This document shows positions 25,262 through 33,883 of a stretch of DNA of 64,000 nt, piece by piece; within the stretch, counting starts at the first letter, position 1, and the number at the start of each line of letters is the position of its first letter. A program made the position numbers and the translations under genes. Below the pieces are notes generated by a model that saw only the letters and a list, made by a program, of their open reading frames with translations, was not told the DNA's origin and searched no databases. This stretch comes from Syntrophobacterales bacterium (lineage in GTDB: Bacteria > Desulfobacterota > Syntrophia > Syntrophales > UBA5619), in NCBI GenBank assembly GCA_019429105.1, contig JAHYJE010000006.1, forward strand, positions 29,770-93,769. The letters run 5' to 3'.

Positions 25262-25550
25262 GTGGCATGGGATGTAAAAGCAAAGCGGAAGGTGCAAAAA
25301 ACAGGTCGATAAACTTCCCAGGAATGTCAGGGATGCGCTGAACGTCCTGTTGGCCGCCATACGGCAGGAGGGACCCACGAGGCATGAATGGCCGAATTAT
25401 GGAAGCTTGGCCGAAAACATCCACCATTGTCATTTGAAGAAAGGGCACCCGACTTATGTTGCGGTTTGGGAAGTCATAGATAAGAAAATTAAATTGATTG
25501 AGGTGCTATATGCCGGGACTCACGAAAAATCACCCTACCAAAAGCATTGA
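25262..25550 (+). pseudogene. RelE/HigB-type toxin, frameshifted
   Basis: Toxin of a type II toxin-antitoxin system. The main frame reads VDKLPRNVRDALNVLLAAIRQ, HEWPNYGSLAEN, IHHCHLKKGHPTYVAVWEV, IKLIEVLYAGTHEKSPY, typical of the family's RNase-like fold. Its N-terminus is in another frame (VAWDVKAKRKVQK from GTG 25262) and joins at a run of six A residues at 25296-25301; with five A it reads VQKQVDKLP continuously. So a +1 insertion, real inactivation, programmed slippage or an assembly error. It overlaps the antitoxin start by 41 nt. Confidence 0.78.
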
Positions 25551-25869
25551 AATCCGTTTCATCGGGCCCTTTGAAAAGAGAGATCAGGCTGTTCAACGTC
25601 TGAAACCCTTAGGCTTTGTCGATGCTTCCGAAGCAGAATATGTATCTTGGCGGGAACTGTTTTCCGAGTATTCCGATGAGGAAATGCCGGGCTCCTGCTT
25701 GCGTGGCGCTCGTTTCAAGGAGTCGCTCACGCAGCAGCAGTTGGCCGATAGGATCGGAATCCCGCAGCGGCATATCTCTATGATGGAGACCGGGAAACGT
25801 CCCATCGGCAAGGAGATGGCCAAGCGCTTGGGGAAGGCCCTGAACATCAACTACAAGGTGTTTTTGTAG
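25510..25869 (+). CDS. XRE-family antitoxin (HigA-like)
   Basis: 119-aa protein, start ATG with GAGGTG upstream. The C-terminal half is an XRE helix-turn-helix (LTQQQLADRIGIPQRHISMMETGKRPIGKEMAKRLGKAL). The N-terminal half (residues 1-60) is a ferredoxin-fold-like toxin-neutralising segment. The gene overlaps the toxin 3' end, the usual toxin-first order of this family. It appears intact while the toxin frame is broken, so it may persist as a regulator or safeguard. Confidence 0.87.
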   Translation: MPGLTKNHPTKSIEIRFIGPFEKRDQAVQRLKPLGFVDASEAEYVSWRELFSEYSDEEMPGSCLRGARFKESLTQQQLADRIGIPQRHISMMETGKRPIGKEMAKRLGKALNINYKVFL

Positions 25870-25962
25870 GAAGAATATCGGGGATAGGGAGGCCACCTGA
25901 CAAGTCGGATATCCTGGCCGGTTTCCCCGTTTAACCAACCAGGACGCCACAGGAGGCGCAGC

Positions 25963-26284
25963 GTGAAATACATTTCGGCAGATGAGTTAAAGCAGCATTG
26001 GGAAATCCTGGATTTCGAGCTTGAAATATATTCGCGAGGGGCTTCCCGCTTATGATCAATTGGGCCTGAGGACAATTACTGATTACGAGGTAGCGTACGA
26101 GAAAGAAGAAACTATTGATGAATTTCGCAAACGGCTTTTTCTTAGAGAAAGTAAGCATCAATCCCGGAGAGCAGAAAAGAATAATTCCGCCGAGTACGCG
26201 ATAAACGCACGTCGCCTGATTAATGCAGGTCTGCTGGATAGCAAATTACCGCCACCAGAATTATATGACGTCGAAAAAGTATGA
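25963..26284 (+). pseudogene. Small unknown protein, frameshifted
   Basis: From GTG 25963 (CAGGAGG site) the frame reads VKYISADELKQHWEILDFEL and then runs out; from 26021 another frame continues LKYIREGLPAYDQLGLRTI to a stop at 26284. Together they look like one about 105-aa protein beginning with an ISAxEL/DFEL helix-turn-helix-like segment of the kind found in small phage- or island-borne proteins. The break is at about 26018-26022. Function unknown. Confidence 0.6.
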
Positions 26285-26352
26285 CAGCGAGTAGAAAAAA
26301 GGGCCATAGCTGAGTATGATCAGCAACCATCATTCCCGGTGGTTCCTCCTGG

Positions 26353-26508
26353 TGTGATAACCGAATTTTTACCACCCTGAGCGCTCCTTACCCTCCTCCC
26401 TAAATGGTCGGTAAATACCCAACCCCTTTAGCAGGAGATCAACGGCTCCGGGTGGTCAATTTTCGGTTATCACTACCCCCTTCTTCTGGTCAATTTTCGG
26501 TTATCACA
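26353..26508. mobile_element. IS21-like end remnant (about 156 bp)
   Basis: TGTGATAACCGAA (26353-26365) and its complement (26496-26508) bracket about 130 bp without a gene; the extended end TGATAACCGAAAATTGACCA occurs twice in direct orientation at the right (about 26455-26475 and 26488-26508), like the multiple terminal repeats of IS21-family elements. No istA/istB remains. Its right end supplies the last codons and stop of the AbiEii gene. Confidence 0.6.
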
Positions 26509-27338
26509 ACCATTACCCAGCGCACCTTGAAAAAAATCTGCCGGTGCCGGGCTACACGGTTGAACAACTCCGGATCGGTTGTGGCCTGAGCCGCAACACC
26601 TTTCCTGATCAGGCACCATAGGTCGTAGTAATGTCGGGACAGCCTGACCCGGCGCGGCTTATCGGCGGGGCGAAAGCCCTCCTCATGTAGAAGCATCGCT
26701 TTCTCCCAGAATGTCCGCTCGGCCGCCACCGTTTTCAAGGCAAAGGCGCTGTAACCCAGCAGATCAGGAAACGCCTCCGCCAGGTAGGGTTGAATAATCG
26801 GGTTTTCGACCGGCTCCGTTTCTGAGCGGGCTCCCAGTTCAATTTTGACGACCGGCCTCACATAACCAACGCTGCCGGTAAAAACGGACGGATAGTGGAA
26901 AAGAAGCGTCTGCTGATCCGGGTCTTCCTCCTGGTCCGCAGGCGTCAGCCGCCAGTCCATGCCATCGGGGAGCATTTCGCTAAAGCGACTCTCCAAAGCC
27001 GGCCCAAGTTCCGCCTCAATACGACGGCTGCATTCCTTGACCAGCCTCTTCTGCTGTTTCCCGCTGAGGGTATCGCCACCGAAACCGAGGTGCCCCCGGT
27101 CGATGACCACGTCGATATCCTCGGAAAACCGGGAGATCAGCCGCCAGCCTTTGGATAGGGATGTCCCGCCCTTGAAGGTCAGGTATTTCCCCCATTGCTG
27201 TAAACCGAACAGCTCTCTCAGTGTCCAGCAGACCCAGAAATCCTTCTCGATGATCGCCGGGATCAGGCCGAGTCGCTGTTGTCCCTCTTCACAGAGAAGC
27301 CGTCGACGTTCAGCGGGAAGTCGCAGGAATGCATTCAT
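26490..27338 (-). CDS. AbiEii-type nucleotidyltransferase toxin, 3' truncated
   Basis: 282-aa nucleotidyltransferase of the AbiEii/DUF1814 family from MNAFLRLPAERR. Motifs: IIEKDFWVCWTLRELF, KYLTFKGGTSLSKGWRLI, RFSEDIDVVID (nucleotidyltransferase DxD), and RHYYDLWCLIRKG. The C-terminus stops after ARHRQIFFKVRWV with VVITEN*, which is encoded by the IS-end repeat; relatives continue about 30-50 residues. It overlaps AbiEi by 29 nt. The family modifies tRNA or GTP to abort phage infection; the truncation may impair it. Confidence 0.85.
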   Translation of the reverse strand: MNAFLRLPAERRRLLCEEGQQRLGLIPAIIEKDFWVCWTLRELFGLQQWGKYLTFKGGTSLSKGWRLISRFSEDIDVVIDRGHLGFGGDTLSGKQQKRLVKECSRRIEAELGPALESRFSEMLPDGMDWRLTPADQEEDPDQQTLLFHYPSVFTGSVGYVRPVVKIELGARSETEPVENPIIQPYLAEAFPDLLGYSAFALKTVAAERTFWEKAMLLHEEGFRPADKPRRVRLSRHYYDLWCLIRKGVAAQATTDPELFNRVARHRQIFFKVRWVMVVITEN

Positions 27339-27951
27339 GATGACAATCCCCCTCCGGCCCGGCAACGCGCCGCAGGATGGAGGCTATCCAGGCCGGGGCG
27401 TAGCGGATGTCTTGAAGGAGTTGTTTCCTGTCATCATCGGAAAGCCGCTTTTGCAGGCGGGCTACAATCGCATCATCCACGTACCGCTGACTGATATGGC
27501 GCAGGGCCTGAATGACCAGGCCGCTTAACCGCCCGGCGGTTGCCATGGCGCGAGGGGTCGTGTGTTTGAGAATGATGACCTGCTTGCCAATTTGCACCCG
27601 TCGCGCCGGTCCATCCGTGAGGAAAACGATCTTCATCGGCACCTGATCGGAAAGCCCCAGCAGGTTGGCGGCATAGCCCCCGGAAGGCTGAAGAAGGATA
27701 TTATCTCGTCCCTTCAGGGCTTTCACTATGGCATCGGTCGTGGGAGAAAGGAGGCCGAGATCCGGATCAGTGCGCGGGTAATCGTACAACCCGCGGGCCA
27801 GGCGGCGTAGGGTTCCTTTTTTCGATAGACGGTGCAGCACCAAGTCTACGGCCTGCCGGCTCCCAAGGTCGAGAAAAGCACCTGGGGTGACGACGGAACC
27901 CTTACCACGTCCATATATACGACTTAGTATTTTTGAATCAATGCTTTGCAT
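27310..27951 (-). CDS. AbiEi-type antitoxin / transcriptional regulator (DUF6088)
   Basis: 213-aa protein with N-terminal winged helix (ILSRIYGRGKGSVVTPGAFLDLGSRQAVDLVLHRLSKKGTLRRLARGLYDYPR) and a C-terminal domain typical of AbiEi antitoxins (QPSGGYAANLLGLSDQVP, VFLTDGPARRVQIGKQVI). It represses the operon and neutralises AbiEii. First gene of the abiE pair on the minus strand. Confidence 0.86.
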   Translation of the reverse strand: MQSIDSKILSRIYGRGKGSVVTPGAFLDLGSRQAVDLVLHRLSKKGTLRRLARGLYDYPRTDPDLGLLSPTTDAIVKALKGRDNILLQPSGGYAANLLGLSDQVPMKIVFLTDGPARRVQIGKQVIILKHTTPRAMATAGRLSGLVIQALRHISQRYVDDAIVARLQKRLSDDDRKQLLQDIRYAPAWIASILRRVAGPEGDCHHECIPATSR

Positions 27952-28168
27952 GACAGATCCACATCAATATTTGTAAGGAGAAATAGCATCTATTTCTTAC
28001 AAAAACAAGTGCTATATCACTTAAAATAAAGGGGCAAGACACCAACTCCGACATGCTAAACACCACATTTTTATTGAAATCCACTTTTTGGAAAAATGTA
28101 TTTTTGTAGCAGAGTGCTTTTGGTAATGCGCAAGGGCGTGGCGAAAAATTGCGAACACCAAAAAACTC

Positions 28169-28203
28169 TTGACAACATAGTTCTTTATCGTATGATGCAT
28201 CAT
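28169..28203 (+). promoter_or_regulatory. Promoter with overlapping palindrome for the defence operon
   Basis: TTGACA (28169-28174), 16-bp spacer, TATGAT (28191-28196). The -10 is embedded in the perfect palindrome ATGATGCATCAT (28192-28203), a likely operator for the XRE protein encoded 53 nt downstream, in the manner of restriction-modification controller proteins. Confidence 0.65.
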
Positions 28204-28255
28204 CTGATAGATTACTTGTTATTGTTCATTTGATTAATATGCATGGAGACCGCAT

Positions 28256-28504
28256 TTGATAACCCAAACTGACATTCCACGTTTAATACGCAATCTTCGA
28301 GAACAAACCGGACTCACCCAGGAAAAATTTGCCACGAAACTCGGCGTAACCCTCCCGACTATCAACCGCTGGGAGAGCGGACGGGCCAAGCCGTCGCCGC
28401 TGGCTATGCAAAAGGTTGAGGAGCTGCTGCGCAGCATGGGAGACAAAAACAAAAATCCCCTATCTGAATTCTTCGAAAAAAAAAGAGTTGTAACGGACGT
28501 TTGA
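28256..28504 (+). CDS. XRE-family controller-like regulator
   Basis: 82-aa single helix-turn-helix protein: IPRLIRNLREQTGLTQEKFATKLGVTLPTINRWESGRAKPSPLAMQKVEELL. Starts at TTG with GGAG 7-8 nt upstream; no better start exists. Located at the head of the methylase-HsdS-DndD-DndE/HerA operon, 25 nt before the methylase, with a palindrome over its promoter. It likely times expression of the system. Confidence 0.85.
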   Translation: MITQTDIPRLIRNLREQTGLTQEKFATKLGVTLPTINRWESGRAKPSPLAMQKVEELLRSMGDKNKNPLSEFFEKKRVVTDV

Positions 28505-28529
28505 TGTTTTATGAACGGAAGGAGTCTTA

Positions 28530-31298
28530 GTGACCAGCAAATTGACTAGGGAAATTATTGACCGCGTCTTTAAAGAGCCAGGGATCAAATATGAGCTTAC
28601 AGAGTTTGAGAGCCTTGGCAAGCCTATCCATGAAATCCTCACCGTTTATCCTAAGACGGCCGAAACAGGGCGCGATGCAGGCAAAACAAAATACTATCTG
28701 AAGAGCTTCATCCCCTTTCCCTCGGGAAATGAGGAAGCTCAGGTTTACGTGGAAGGTGGCAAATCAACCCCGGAGGAGATTGTGCGCCAACTCTGGGTCT
28801 ATAAGCTGATACACCAATACGGCTATAGGAACGACGAGATTGATCTTGAAAAAAGCGTTCAATTCGGGACGGAAGTAGGAACCAAGGCTGCGGACATCAT
28901 CGTTTATACCGATGTTAGCAAGGAAACACCCAAAATCATCGTCGAGTGCAAAAAACCGAAACGCAAGGACGGCATTGAACAGCTCAAAAGCTACATGAAT
29001 GCCAAGGGCGCGCCGGTAGCCGTCTGGTCCAACGGGAGCGACAGCATCATCCTCTACCGCCCCTACCCGAAAGAATTTGATGATACCCTCTTCGATATTC
29101 CCAAGCGCGGTCAGGAACCCAAAGACGTTCTTGAAGCAAAGAAAACCCTGCTCCAACTGAGGCGGGAATTCAATTTCAAAAAGATCATCCAGGACCTTGA
29201 AGAACTCGTCCTTGCCGACAGCGGTAAGGATGAATTCAACGAAATTTTCAAGCTCATCTTCGCCAAGATCTGGGATGAGAAAGAGGCCCAGGAGAAACGG
29301 AAGGACAAGGTCGTGGAGTTCAGCAAATCCCTCGATCCTGACATCACCTATGACCGTATCAATTCGCTCTTCCATAGTGCTGCGGAAGAATGGCCAGGCA
29401 TATTCAAGGAAGGCGAGGATATCGAACTGACCAAACGCCACCTGCAAGTCTGCGTTGGACCCATCGAGGGCGTACGTCTCATGGGTTCTAACCTGCGCGT
29501 CATGGATGACGCTTTTGAGTATCTTCTTCCCACGGAGGCTAAAAAGAAAAAGGGGCAGTTTTTCACGCCCCGTCATGTGGTTGAGATGTGTGTGCGGATG
29601 CTGAACCCTAAACCGGATGAATATGTCTTGGACCCGGCCTGCGGGTCAGGTGGATTTCTGCTGCATGCCATGGACTGGTGCTATCCTGCTCATGACCACG
29701 ACGCTCGGGAATTGCGCAAATTCAAATATGCCTCAAAATATCTCTGGGGGATCGATTTCGAGACCAGGGCCGCCAAGACATCGCGTGCCCTAATGCTCAT
29801 TGCTGGCGATGGTCACACCAACATCTTCGGCCCGGATGTGAGCAGTCTCGATCCCAAGACGTGGTATGAGACGGCCTCGGGCCAAGCATTCATGCACGGA
29901 CTGCGGCAGGGAAAATTGACGGTTAAAAAGATCCCCGAAACGGAGACTCTCCGGGACGACGATCATGCCTGGGAATATTTCGAGGATTTGAAGTTCGACG
30001 TGATCCTCACCAATCCCCCTTTCGCAGGGGAGATGAAGGATCGCAAGATGCTCGCCCATTACGAATTGGCCAGGCCTGCCCTCAAACGGGCCAGGGACAA
30101 GGCTGCCAAGGAGGAACGAGACGTCCTGTTCATCGAACGAGTTCTGAAGATGCTCAGCCCCGGGGGACGGGCTGCCATTGTCCTTCCACAGGGGAAGTTC
30201 AACAATTCCTCTCTCGCCTTCATACGGGAGTGGATTCTTAAAAACGCGCGCCTTCTCGCTGTGGTGGGTCTGCACCCCAATACCTTCAAGCCACACACAG
30301 GAACCAAGACATCGGTTCTGTTCTTCCAGAAATACACCAAAGAACAGCTTTCCGGCATTGCAGCGGTGAAACAGGCCGTAGCAGGTGATTGTCCGGACTA
30401 TCCGGCTGAGATTCGGGCTCTCCTCGAACAGCATCATGGAGAAGAAGACGTCCCGGATGAAGCCATTCCTGATCCGGTGGCCGATCTGATTGCGGAGAGC
30501 TTCGGCGAACCAGAGCCCGATGCGGAATCCGTCGCGGATGCCGAGACCGATCCAACGGAGGGGGCCATCTCCATCGCTGCCGAAGAACGTCCGCCATACA
30601 CCACCCGCGATGCGCAGGAGGCTGCCGAAGACCGTCTTCGCGATTTGCGCGCGGCATTGATTCGCGCCAAGAGTCGGCTAATCGATCTGGACAGCGATCT
30701 GGAGGCCTTGAACGCAAAACAGGCGCAGGAAATTGAAGCGATCACGGCGCAGTGGAAAGGCGAAAAAAAGGCTTTGAATGACCGCCTCAAGAAAATCAGA
30801 GAAGAATACAAGGCGGCAACCAAGTTGTTCCAGGATAAGCAAAAAACCAAAAAGAAGGCGCTCAAGGCTGAGATCAAACAGTTAGAAAAAGAGGTCCCGC
30901 AGGCGCAATTCACCCTCAAACTCCTCAGCACCCGAGGCAAGCTGGAACTGGTTCTCGACGATCCAGAATTGATCGGAACATTGAAAGAACGCTGGATTGC
31001 CGCTGAAGTAGCGAAAAGGCTCGACTACCCGATTTTCATGGCCGTGAGCGAACGCGGCGGTAAAAACAACTCAGGCGATTATGACTTCTTAGTTGATGAG
31101 AACGGCAGCCTTGTGGAGTTTCCGGACGGCCATCCCCAGGAAGGCCAGCTTGTGGTGGACCAGGACCTGGTAAACTATGACCTGAAAGCGGAAGACCTGT
31201 CCAACGCGGATGAGATTCCCGAGGAGAAGCTTTGTGTAGCAGAGGCATTCATCCGCTTTGCCCAGGAAAAAGGATTTGATTTCTGGAGGGCAGACTGA
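28530..31298 (+). CDS. hsdM: Type I DNA methylase (HsdM) with N-terminal HsdR_N-like domain
   Basis: 922-aa protein starting at GTG (AAGGAG upstream). Residues about 30-180 resemble the type I restriction R-protein N-terminal PD-(D/E)XK domain: ADIIVYTD (D122) and IIVECKKPKR (E139, K141), with a following KSYMNAKGAPVAVWSNG strand. Residues 300-660 are N6-adenine methylase: QFFTPRHVVEMCVRML, VLDPACGSGGFLLHAMDW (SAM motif, from about 368) and VILTNPPF (catalytic NPPF, about 493-497). A charged coiled coil (about 690-790) precedes a C-terminal domain. Fusion of a nuclease-like domain with HsdM is not the standard M subunit. Its stop overlaps the hsdS start by one base. Confidence 0.92.
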   Translation: MTSKLTREIIDRVFKEPGIKYELTEFESLGKPIHEILTVYPKTAETGRDAGKTKYYLKSFIPFPSGNEEAQVYVEGGKSTPEEIVRQLWVYKLIHQYGYRNDEIDLEKSVQFGTEVGTKAADIIVYTDVSKETPKIIVECKKPKRKDGIEQLKSYMNAKGAPVAVWSNGSDSIILYRPYPKEFDDTLFDIPKRGQEPKDVLEAKKTLLQLRREFNFKKIIQDLEELVLADSGKDEFNEIFKLIFAKIWDEKEAQEKRKDKVVEFSKSLDPDITYDRINSLFHSAAEEWPGIFKEGEDIELTKRHLQVCVGPIEGVRLMGSNLRVMDDAFEYLLPTEAKKKKGQFFTPRHVVEMCVRMLNPKPDEYVLDPACGSGGFLLHAMDWCYPAHDHDARELRKFKYASKYLWGIDFETRAAKTSRALMLIAGDGHTNIFGPDVSSLDPKTWYETASGQAFMHGLRQGKLTVKKIPETETLRDDDHAWEYFEDLKFDVILTNPPFAGEMKDRKMLAHYELARPALKRARDKAAKEERDVLFIERVLKMLSPGGRAAIVLPQGKFNNSSLAFIREWILKNARLLAVVGLHPNTFKPHTGTKTSVLFFQKYTKEQLSGIAAVKQAVAGDCPDYPAEIRALLEQHHGEEDVPDEAIPDPVADLIAESFGEPEPDAESVADAETDPTEGAISIAAEERPPYTTRDAQEAAEDRLRDLRAALIRAKSRLIDLDSDLEALNAKQAQEIEAITAQWKGEKKALNDRLKKIREEYKAATKLFQDKQKTKKKALKAEIKQLEKEVPQAQFTLKLLSTRGKLELVLDDPELIGTLKERWIAAEVAKRLDYPIFMAVSERGGKNNSGDYDFLVDENGSLVEFPDGHPQEGQLVVDQDLVNYDLKAEDLSNADEIPEEKLCVAEAFIRFAQEKGFDFWRAD

Positions 31299-32653
31299 TG
31301 GCTGTTTTGAATGAAGTGCCGTTATCTCGCGTTCAAGAATTCGGCAGGACAGATGCAGAATATTTTAAGCCAACCTATGAAGCTTCTTTTAGGCGCGTGT
31401 CGTTTTGTCAGGGTGAAAAGATTGCTCGGCTTGCCAATATTACCGATGGTATTCACGCATCGCCGGAAATCACGGAAAATGGCATTCGTTATATCTCTGC
31501 AAAATGTGTTAAAGACAACGAATTTGTAATAAACGGCTGTATAAACATCAGCCAAAAGCAACATGAAGCCAACCCAAGAACTCAGCTGAGGGCAGGCGAC
31601 GTCATAATCACAACTGTGGGAACAATCGGAAATGTGGCCGTAGTTGATGAAGACATTACGCCCTGTAATTGTGACAGACACGTTGGAATCATTAGAATTA
31701 AAGAACCAAACGATTTCTCACCTTTCTATCTTTCCACATTCCTAAATTCCAAGTATGGGCAGTTTCAGTCACTTCGGGAATCTGCAGGCAATGTTCAGTT
31801 AAACCTTTACATAAAAAACATAGGACACATAGTAGTACCGCGATTGGGGGATGCAGAATTAGAGATCGCTGAGCTCACCAGAACTGCATATCTGATGAGG
31901 AGAAAATCGAAAACCATCTACACTCAAGCCCGTAAACTTCTTGAATCGGAGCTCGGACTGGACAAACTACTTTTCCAGAAGCCGGTTGGCTACACGGCAC
32001 GGTTCAGCGAGCTCAATCAGTCGCTCCGGTCGGATGCACAGCATTATCAACCAAGGTTCGTGCAACTCTTCTCGCACTTGGCTGCTTTTCCAATAAGGCG
32101 GGTTCGTGAAATCCGTACGGTCAACCGTCGGGGGCTACAGCCGATATATGTCAGTAATGGACCGGTGGATGTGGTCAACAGCCAACATCTTGGGCCAAAA
32201 CACGTTGATTATGATGGACTGCAAAGGACCAGCGAAATGGCATTCGCTTCATCCATAGAAGGGCACATCCGAAACAATGACCTTCTTATCTACACGACCG
32301 GAGCATACATTGGTCGAACAAACGTCTATCTGCGCAATACACCTGCACTTGCAAGCAACCACGTCAATATTTTGCGTCTGATCCCTGAAATTGACGCCGC
32401 CTACATGGCGCTGGTTTTTCAATCTATTATTGGACAGTTTCAAACTCAGAAACACGCGCGAGGAAGCGCACAGGCCGAACTATACCCCATGGACATTGAC
32501 CGCTTCATCGTTCCGCTATTGGACCCGACAAAGCAGAGAACCATAGGCGATTTGGTGCGTGAGAGTTTGTTAAAACAAAAGGAATCCAACGCGCTGCTCG
32601 CACAAGCCAAAACCCGGGTGGAACAACTCATCGAGGAGGCGGTGAAGTCATGA
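31298..32653 (+). CDS. hsdS: Type I specificity subunit HsdS
   Basis: 451-aa specificity protein with two target-recognition domains separated by a helical spacer. The first TRD has ITDGIHASPEITENGIRYISAKCVKD; the spacer is MRRKSKTIYTQARKLLESELG; the second half has NNDLLIYTTGAYIGRTNVYLRN and RGSAQAELYPMDIDRFIVPLL, ending in a helix (LAQAKTRVEQLIEEA). It targets the methylase to a bipartite site. Overlaps the methylase stop and the RhuM start (ATGA). Confidence 0.92.
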   Translation: MAVLNEVPLSRVQEFGRTDAEYFKPTYEASFRRVSFCQGEKIARLANITDGIHASPEITENGIRYISAKCVKDNEFVINGCINISQKQHEANPRTQLRAGDVIITTVGTIGNVAVVDEDITPCNCDRHVGIIRIKEPNDFSPFYLSTFLNSKYGQFQSLRESAGNVQLNLYIKNIGHIVVPRLGDAELEIAELTRTAYLMRRKSKTIYTQARKLLESELGLDKLLFQKPVGYTARFSELNQSLRSDAQHYQPRFVQLFSHLAAFPIRRVREIRTVNRRGLQPIYVSNGPVDVVNSQHLGPKHVDYDGLQRTSEMAFASSIEGHIRNNDLLIYTTGAYIGRTNVYLRNTPALASNHVNILRLIPEIDAAYMALVFQSIIGQFQTQKHARGSAQAELYPMDIDRFIVPLLDPTKQRTIGDLVRESLLKQKESNALLAQAKTRVEQLIEEAVKS

Positions 32654-33696
32654 GCAAAGACCTGACATCCGGTGATGGCAGGATATCCGGCAAGGGCCAG
32701 TTTCTCGTCTATGAAACGGAAGACGGCCAGGTCAAAATTGACGTGCGGCTGGAGGATGAGACGGTGTGGCTCACCCAACAACACATGGTCGAACTTTTCC
32801 AAAGCTCACAGCAGAACGTTAGCCATCACGTTCGCTCCATTTACGAGGAAGGCGAACTGGCCCCGGAGTCAACTCACAAAAAATATTTGTCGGTTCGGCG
32901 GGAGGGGAACCGGGATGTAAAACGCCTGCTGGATTATTACAATTTGGATATGATTATCTCCGTGGGCTACCGCGTGAAAAGCCATGTGGCCACCCGTTTC
33001 CGCATCTGGGCGACCCAGCGTCTGCGGGAATTCATCATCAAAGGCTTTGTGCTGGATGACGAACGCCTGAAAAATCCAGACCAGCCGTTCGACTATTTTG
33101 ACGAGTTGATGCGCCGCATTCAGGACATTCGCACCTCCGAGCGGCGCTTCTATCAGAAAATCACCGATATCTATGCCACGAGCATCGACTACGACCCTAC
33201 CCTGGAGATCAGCATCGACTTTTTCAAAACCGTCCAGAATAAAATGCACTGGGCCATTACCGGCAAGACGGCGGCGGAAATTATCCATGGGCGGGCCAAC
33301 AGCGACAGGCCCAACATGGGTTTGACTAGTTGGCGCGGTTCCAAGGTTCGTAAACAGGACGTGACCATTGCCAAAAACTACCTCACCGAGCAGGAGCTGC
33401 TGGCCCTGAACAATCTGGTGGAGCAATACCTGATCTTCGCCGAAGGCCAGGCCATGCGGCGCATCCCCATGCACATGGCGGACTGGATCAAGAAATTGGA
33501 TGCCTTCCTGGAAGTCAACGACCGCGATATTCTTTCGCACGCCGGAACGATTTCACACGAAATGGCCAAGGAGTTAGCTGAAGGCGAATACGAGAAGCTC
33601 AATCAGAAGCGGATTCGGCAATATGACCGTCTCGACGGTGATTTTGATAAAACCATCAAGCGATTGACGAATGGCAAATGGGGAAATAAAACATGA
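32650..33696 (+). CDS. RhuM-family protein
   Basis: 348-aa protein of the RhuM family: FLVYETEDGQVKIDVRLEDETVWLTQQHMVELFQSSQQNVSHHVRSIYEEGEL, then KYLSVRREGNRDVKRLLDYYNLDMIISVGYRVKSHVATRFRIWATQRLREFIIKGFVLDDERLK. The N-terminal part is a DNA-binding-like domain, and members are regularly encoded inside type I restriction loci, where their role is unsettled. Overlaps HsdS and the next small gene (ATGA both sides), so it belongs to the operon. Confidence 0.9.
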   Translation: MSKDLTSGDGRISGKGQFLVYETEDGQVKIDVRLEDETVWLTQQHMVELFQSSQQNVSHHVRSIYEEGELAPESTHKKYLSVRREGNRDVKRLLDYYNLDMIISVGYRVKSHVATRFRIWATQRLREFIIKGFVLDDERLKNPDQPFDYFDELMRRIQDIRTSERRFYQKITDIYATSIDYDPTLEISIDFFKTVQNKMHWAITGKTAAEIIHGRANSDRPNMGLTSWRGSKVRKQDVTIAKNYLTEQELLALNNLVEQYLIFAEGQAMRRIPMHMADWIKKLDAFLEVNDRDILSHAGTISHEMAKELAEGEYEKLNQKRIRQYDRLDGDFDKTIKRLTNGKWGNKT

Positions 33697-33872
33697 ACCT
33701 ATCGGGCGATGACAAGCTGCTCCTCGAAGAACTTTGCGGACAGAACGGCGTAAGCCATCAAAAAGTACTAAAACTTCTGGAAACGGTTTACGAATACGAA
33801 TTCAAAGACCGGCGGACCGGCGTTTACGATGCGTTGCGGGAGATTCTCAAGTGCAAGCCTTCACCGGTGTAG
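33693..33872 (+). CDS. 59-aa helical protein in the DNA-modification operon
   Basis: A small gene reading MNLSGDDKLLLEELCGQNGV to a stop at 33872. Its ATG overlaps the RhuM stop (ATGA), and AGGAGG for the next gene begins right at its stop, so translation coupling supports it as real. The sequence predicts two or three helices (KVLKLLETVYEYEFKDRR, YDALREILK), with a single cysteine in each half. I associate such short proteins with DNA-modification loci but cannot give a biochemical role. Confidence 0.78.
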   Translation: MNLSGDDKLLLEELCGQNGVSHQKVLKLLETVYEYEFKDRRTGVYDALREILKCKPSPV

Positions 33873-33883
33873 GAGGAACCGTC

